Positions 25,338-28,710 of a stretch of 28,710 bases of DNA are shown in pieces. The DNA is from Bryobacterales bacterium (GTDB taxonomy: Bacteria; Acidobacteriota; Terriglobia; Bryobacterales; Bryobacteraceae): positions 1-28,710 of the forward strand of contig JAEUQE010000100.1 in NCBI GenBank assembly GCA_016789785.1. Reading direction: 5' to 3'. A program made the position numbers and the translations under genes. Every line of letters begins with the position of its first letter. Within the stretch, counting starts at the first letter, position 1. The notes beneath the pieces are model-generated. The model saw nothing but the letters and a program-made list of their open reading frames with translations, was not told the DNA's origin and did not search any database.

Positions 25338-27539
25338 ATGCTCAAATACCTGGGTGATCTTTGGAAGGATAACGAGGCGGCCTCGCATGCTGCCGATCCG
25401 CTCGAACTTCTGCGGTATCGTTCCAACCTTCTCGGCGCTGATCTGCGGATCACGAATTTCGGCGGCGGCAACACCAGTTCGAAGTACGAAGTCACTGACC
25501 CGCTGACGGGCAAGCCTGTCCGTGTGATGGCGGTGAAGGGAAGCGGCGGTGATCTGGGCAGCATCAAGGCTAGCGGTTTCGCCGTGCTGTATCTCGAACG
25601 GCTTCTCGCGCTCGAAGCTGTGTACAAAGGTGAGGCTCACGAAGATGAGATGGTCGGCCTGTATCCATCCTGCGCATTCGCGGGCAATACCGTGGCTACT
25701 TCCATCGACACCCCATTGCACGGCTATCTGCCGTTTGATCACGTTGACCACTTGCATCCGGATTGGGCCATCGCGCTCGCCGCAAGCCGCAACGGCAAGG
25801 CGAAGATGGAAGAGTTCAACGCACGCTACGGACACAAGCTTGTGTGGCTGCCTTGGCAGCGCCCTGGTTTCGAACTCGGTCTGATGCTTCGCAAGGCGGT
25901 GAAGGACAATCCCGGCTGCGATGGAATCGTGCTTGGCAGCCATGGCCTGTTCACGTGGGGCAATACGCAGCGCGAATCGTACCTGAACTCGATCACCATC
26001 ATTGACCGGCTTGGCGAGTTCGTGCTGGAACATCAGGCGCGCGTGGCTACCTTTGGTGGGCCGCGGCTGCAGAGCCGTACCGATGCGCCGGAACTGGCTG
26101 CGGAGATCGTGCCCAAGCTGCGTGGCAAGGTCGGCCAGAGCCGCCGCTCGATCGCACATTTCGATGCGTCGGAAGAGACGGTGACGTTCATGAACTCGCA
26201 GTGGGCGAAGGATCTGGCCGCGTTGGGAACAAGCTGTCCTGATCACTTCGTTCGTACGCGCATCGCGCCGCTCTATGCGGACTGGGACCCGGCAACCGGA
26301 GATGCCGCGACGCTGGAGGCAGCCGTCGACAAGGCACTGGCGGCCTATCGCGAGAGCTACACAAGCTATTACGAGAACAACAAAGAGCAGGATTCGCCCG
26401 CGCTCCGCGATCAAAACCCAACCGTCGTCCTGCTGCCCGGCGTCGGCATGGTGTCCTTTGGCCGGTCGAAGAAAGAAGCACGCATCACCAGCGAGTTCTA
26501 TCGCAATGCAATTCGCGTGATGATGGGGGCCACGGCAATGGCCGGTGGCAAAGAGGACAACAGCCCGCTTCCGCACGCGAAGGATCCCGCGCGGTCGGGC
26601 GAGTTCACCAGCCTGCATAACTACGTGGCGCTCCCTCCGCGCGAAGCCTTCCGCATCGAATACTGGCTGCTTGAAGAAGCGAAGCTGAGGCGCATGCCAC
26701 CGGAGAAGGAGTTCAGCCGGAAGATTCTGCTTGTGGTGGGCGCGGGAGCGGGCATCGGGCGGGCTTCAGCGCTGAAGTTGGCCGAGGGCGGAGCGCATCT
26801 TATGATCGCGGACCTCAATGCAGACGCGGCGAAAGAGACCGCTGAACTGTGCGCGAAAGCGGCCGGGGACACCGCGACCGTGGCGTTCTGCGCGATCGAT
26901 CTGCGCGACCGTGCCAGCATCTCCGACGCGATCCGCAAGACCGTAATGCAATTCGGTGGGCTGGACGGCGTGATCAACACCGCGGCCGTCTTCCTCGCAC
27001 CCGATTCGCAAGTGCTGAGCGAAGACCACTGGCGTTTGACACTGGACGTGAATGTCACCAGCAACTACTATCTGGCCAAGGAAGTGCAGCCTGTGCTCCA
27101 TGCGCAGCAACTGACGGCGTCGCTTGTGTTCACCAGTTCCGCGAATGCCGTGGTTCCGAAGGAGGGAAGCGAAGCTTACGATGTTTCGAAGACTGCGGTG
27201 AACCATCTGATCGCGGAGCTTGCGGTGGGCATGGCGCCGTTGGTGCGCGTAAACGGGGTTGCGCCGGCGACGGTGGTTGCGGGCTCGACCATGTTCCCGC
27301 GGGATCGTGTGATGTCGTCGCTCAAGAAGTACAACATTCCCTTTGCGGCCGCGGAGTCGACGGATGAACTGCGGGGCAAACTTGCGCAGTTCTACGCCGA
27401 CCGCACGCTGCTGAAGTCCCCGATCGAACCCGACCATTGCGCCGACGCCGTCGTGTTTCTGGCCAGCGACCGCAGCGCACGAACCAGTGGCTGTGTGATC
27501 CCCGTCGATGGCGGGTTGTCCGAAGCGTTCCTGCGATAG
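25338..27539 (+). CDS. Bifunctional class II aldolase / short-chain dehydrogenase (rhamnulose-1-phosphate aldolase/lactaldehyde dehydrogenase type)
   Basis: Predicted 733-aa cytosolic fusion enzyme. Residues ~1-430 form a class II aldolase domain with FGGGNTSSK (41-49), KGSGGDLG and GSHGLFTWG. Residues ~455-733 form an SDR domain with the NAD motif GAGAGIG (from ~468), catalytic S601, Y614 and K618 (YDVSK), and a terminal VDGG. The same architecture is known in RhaD/RhaE-like enzymes (B. subtilis YuxG type). These cleave L-rhamnulose-1-phosphate to dihydroxyacetone phosphate and L-lactaldehyde and oxidise the latter. GGGAG just before the ATG at 25338 sets the start; the frame is open upstream to 25137. 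Other rhamnose genes are absent nearby, so the exact sugar phosphate is inferred from the family. Confidence 0.93.
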   Translation: MLKYLGDLWKDNEAASHAADPLELLRYRSNLLGADLRITNFGGGNTSSKYEVTDPLTGKPVRVMAVKGSGGDLGSIKASGFAVLYLERLLALEAVYKGEAHEDEMVGLYPSCAFAGNTVATSIDTPLHGYLPFDHVDHLHPDWAIALAASRNGKAKMEEFNARYGHKLVWLPWQRPGFELGLMLRKAVKDNPGCDGIVLGSHGLFTWGNTQRESYLNSITIIDRLGEFVLEHQARVATFGGPRLQSRTDAPELAAEIVPKLRGKVGQSRRSIAHFDASEETVTFMNSQWAKDLAALGTSCPDHFVRTRIAPLYADWDPATGDAATLEAAVDKALAAYRESYTSYYENNKEQDSPALRDQNPTVVLLPGVGMVSFGRSKKEARITSEFYRNAIRVMMGATAMAGGKEDNSPLPHAKDPARSGEFTSLHNYVALPPREAFRIEYWLLEEAKLRRMPPEKEFSRKILLVVGAGAGIGRASALKLAEGGAHLMIADLNADAAKETAELCAKAAGDTATVAFCAIDLRDRASISDAIRKTVMQFGGLDGVINTAAVFLAPDSQVLSEDHWRLTLDVNVTSNYYLAKEVQPVLHAQQLTASLVFTSSANAVVPKEGSEAYDVSKTAVNHLIAELAVGMAPLVRVNGVAPATVVAGSTMFPRDRVMSSLKKYNIPFAAAESTDELRGKLAQFYADRTLLKSPIEPDHCADAVVFLASDRSARTSGCVIPVDGGLSEAFLR

Positions 27540-27604
27540 CAAATCCTCGTTTTTCTTTGTAACGCTCCGGCATCCCGCGTCACTACTCTCGTATTGAGGC
27601 GCGT

Positions 27605-27650
27605 CTGGTTCAGCAACAGGGTCCTTGGCCGGATCCTGTTGCTGAGCCAG
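27605..27650 (+). terminator. 20-bp hairpin after the aldolase/dehydrogenase gene
   Basis: Positions 27605-27624 pair with 27631-27650 around a 6-base loop (TTGGCC). Eighteen pairs are Watson-Crick and two are G-U in the top-strand RNA, so the stem is uninterrupted. It lies 65 nt after the aldolase stop and 82 nt before the next gene. No T-tract follows on either strand. A terminator, mRNA-stabilising hairpin or small mobile palindrome are all possible. Confidence 0.45.
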
Positions 27651-27732
27651 TGATCCTCTCGGCCCTCGATGGAAGGGCGCGGCTCTTCCCGCCCAGCCAT
27701 CCTCGACAGGAGATGAACTCGAGGCACCGTAT

Positions 27733-28215
27733 ATGGAGAATGTGACTGCTTGTGACCGCAATGCAAACGACAACGCGAGTGAGTCGTTTTTCCGGCATGT
27801 CTTCCTGGCCGGCGCGCTGTGGAATCTGATCGTCGGCCTTTTCCTCTTCCTCTTTGCGGATTCGATTTACCAAATGGCGGGACTACGCCTGCCATCCCCT
27901 CCGGTCCATTTCTATTGCTGGATCGCCCTTTTCATGACGTTCGGAGTGGGTTATGCCATGGCCTGGAGAAATCCCGTTGCCAATCGGGGCATCGTGCTTC
28001 TCGGCATCATCGGAAAGCTGGCGCTTTCCGTAGTGTTTCTTGCCAGCATGGCCGCCGCCCCGGATCAGATCCCGCGATTCTTCCTGATTCCCGTCAACGG
28101 CGACCTTGTATTCGCCGGCCTCTTCTGGGCATACCTGCAGAGTTCATCGCGCCACTCGAAATCCGATTCAAGCGAAGCCCCTGCGAAACGCGCCAGTTCA
28201 GGCGCGGAATCCTGA
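27733..28215 (+). CDS. Small membrane protein, four helices, unknown function
   Basis: Predicted 160-aa inner-membrane protein. Four hydrophobic segments are seen, near residues 24-45 (VFLAGALWNLIVGLFLFLF), 60-80 (FYCWIALFMTFGVGYAMAW), 88-110 (GIVLLGIIGKLALSVVFLA) and 118-137 (FFLIPVNGDLVFAGLFWAYL). The N-terminal ~20 residues and the Ser/Ala-rich C-terminal ~22 residues are polar. The ATG at 27733 has GAGG 8 nt upstream. The helix order and conserved-looking Trp/Asn/Pro positions recall small 'hypothetical membrane' proteins of acidobacteria, but no named family is recognised. It lies between the long hairpin and the metalloprotease gene and may be monocistronic. Confidence 0.75.
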   Translation: MENVTACDRNANDNASESFFRHVFLAGALWNLIVGLFLFLFADSIYQMAGLRLPSPPVHFYCWIALFMTFGVGYAMAWRNPVANRGIVLLGIIGKLALSVVFLASMAAAPDQIPRFFLIPVNGDLVFAGLFWAYLQSSSRHSKSDSSEAPAKRASSGAES

Positions 28216-28321
28216 TCGCCCGGCGGCGCATCCGCCTTGGAAAGCCGGAGCCCTCAAAGATTCCCTTACGAGAGCCGCCGCTGAATCGAGGCGGTGGGGC
28301 TTCGTCTGCGACAATACGAAA

Positions 28322-28710
28322 ATGCTTCGAATCTTGGTGCTTGCTTTCTGCGTTGCGATACCGGGATGGACGCAATCCCCGAAGATTGCCGACAAGGTGG
28401 CGAACGCCAAAAAACACGATGGGTACTTTCCGTTTTATTGGGAGGAACGCTCCGGCAAGCTGTGGATCGAGATCCAGCGCTGGAATAGTGAGTTCCTGTA
28501 CGTCAGCTCGCTGCCCGCCGGATTGGGTTCGAATGACATCGGCCTGGACCGCGGCCAGTTGGGCGCCCGCCGGATCGTTCGATTCGAACGGCGCGGCCCG
28601 AAGGTGCTGCTGGTTCAGCCGAACTACGATTTTCGCGCGGTGAGCGAGGATGCCGATGAGCGGAAGGCGGTGCGCGATTCGTTCGCTGAGTCGGTGATCT
28701 GGGGGTTCAC
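28322..28710 (+). CDS. DUF5117-type zinc-dependent metalloprotease, 5' part only
   Basis: The frame opens at ATG 28322 and runs off the window end, giving the first ~129 residues. A signal peptide is visible (MLRILVLAFCVAIPGWTQ). The mature start KKHDGYFPFYWEERSGKLWI, then FLYVSSLPAGLGSNDIGLDR, GQLGARRIVRFERRGPKVLL and DSFAESVIWGF match the N-terminal DUF5117 domain. That domain precedes a zinc protease domain (HExxH, outside this window) in large secreted proteins of Bacteroidetes and Acidobacteria. No clear ribosome site is seen before the ATG. The protease function is inferred from the family; the catalytic part is not visible here. Confidence 0.85.
   Translation, partial: MLRILVLAFCVAIPGWTQSPKIADKVANAKKHDGYFPFYWEERSGKLWIEIQRWNSEFLYVSSLPAGLGSNDIGLDRGQLGARRIVRFERRGPKVLLVQPNYDFRAVSEDADERKAVRDSFAESVIWGF

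Noticed and set aside
1..28710. tRNA, rRNA, CRISPR arrays, insertion sequences or riboswitches
   Set aside because: No transposase, direct-repeat array, rRNA-like stretch, cloverleaf or recognisable riboswitch core was found by reading both strands; short RNAs could still be missed without a covariance-model search.

Overview
The window (28.7 kb, GC-rich) looks like chromosomal DNA of an Acidobacteriota bacterium of the Solibacter/Bryobacter type. This is inferred from gene content: a Planctomycete-type cytochrome (PSCyt1/PSCyt2/PSD1) + DUF1501 pair, an Oar-like TonB-dependent receptor with an N-terminal carboxypeptidase-regulatory domain, a DUF5117-type metalloprotease, a Cys-type sulfatase, and a bifunctional class II aldolase/SDR sugar enzyme. 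No rRNA, tRNA, CRISPR array, insertion sequence or phage gene was seen.

Layout. 1-4.6 kb (+): a probable two-gene operon of secreted PSCyt/PSD1 and Tat-exported DUF1501 proteins, then a small TPR protein. 4.6-4.9 kb: a frameshifted relic of a NitT/TauT-type ABC permease. 4.9-7.2 kb (-): a polytopic membrane protein and an NAD-dependent epimerase-like protein. 7.4-11.3 kb (-): a compact four-gene module that looks like a type VI secretion (T6SS) effector island. In transcription order it holds an FHA-DUF4123 adaptor, a small helical T6SS-associated protein (ATGA overlap), a 711-aa coiled-coil protein with a distinct C-terminal domain (candidate effector), and a small acidic protein (candidate immunity). 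No VgrG, Hcp or sheath gene lies in the window. 11.3-14.5 kb: an adenosine-deaminase-family gene (-) and glgB (+), divergent with only 9 bp between starts. 14.8-18.3 kb (+): the TonB-dependent receptor. 18.4-21.0 kb (+): an ABC-2 type transporter, with ATPase and permease overlapping.

21.06-21.67 kb (+): the most notable locus, an AhpD-like protein whose CxxC active site is encoded as Cys-Pro-Phe-TGA. The reading frame continues after the TGA with the family's conserved His and a full C-terminal half. A perfect 6-bp stem with a GGTT loop starts 11 nt after the TGA, the spacing of a bacterial SECIS element. I read this as a selenoprotein with a CxxU redox centre, not as a pseudogene.

21.7-23.3 kb (-): a CPA1 Na+/H+ antiporter. 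23.6-25.1 kb (-): a Tat-exported sulfatase. 25.3-27.5 kb (+): the bifunctional aldolase/dehydrogenase (rhamnulose-1-phosphate aldolase type). Then come a 20-bp hairpin, a small four-helix membrane protein, and the 5' end of a DUF5117-type metalloprotease cut by the window edge.

Functionally, most genes are envelope, carbohydrate or transport functions of an oligotrophic soil-type bacterium. The two accessory highlights are the Sec-containing AhpD-like protein and the orphan FHA-DUF4123 effector module.
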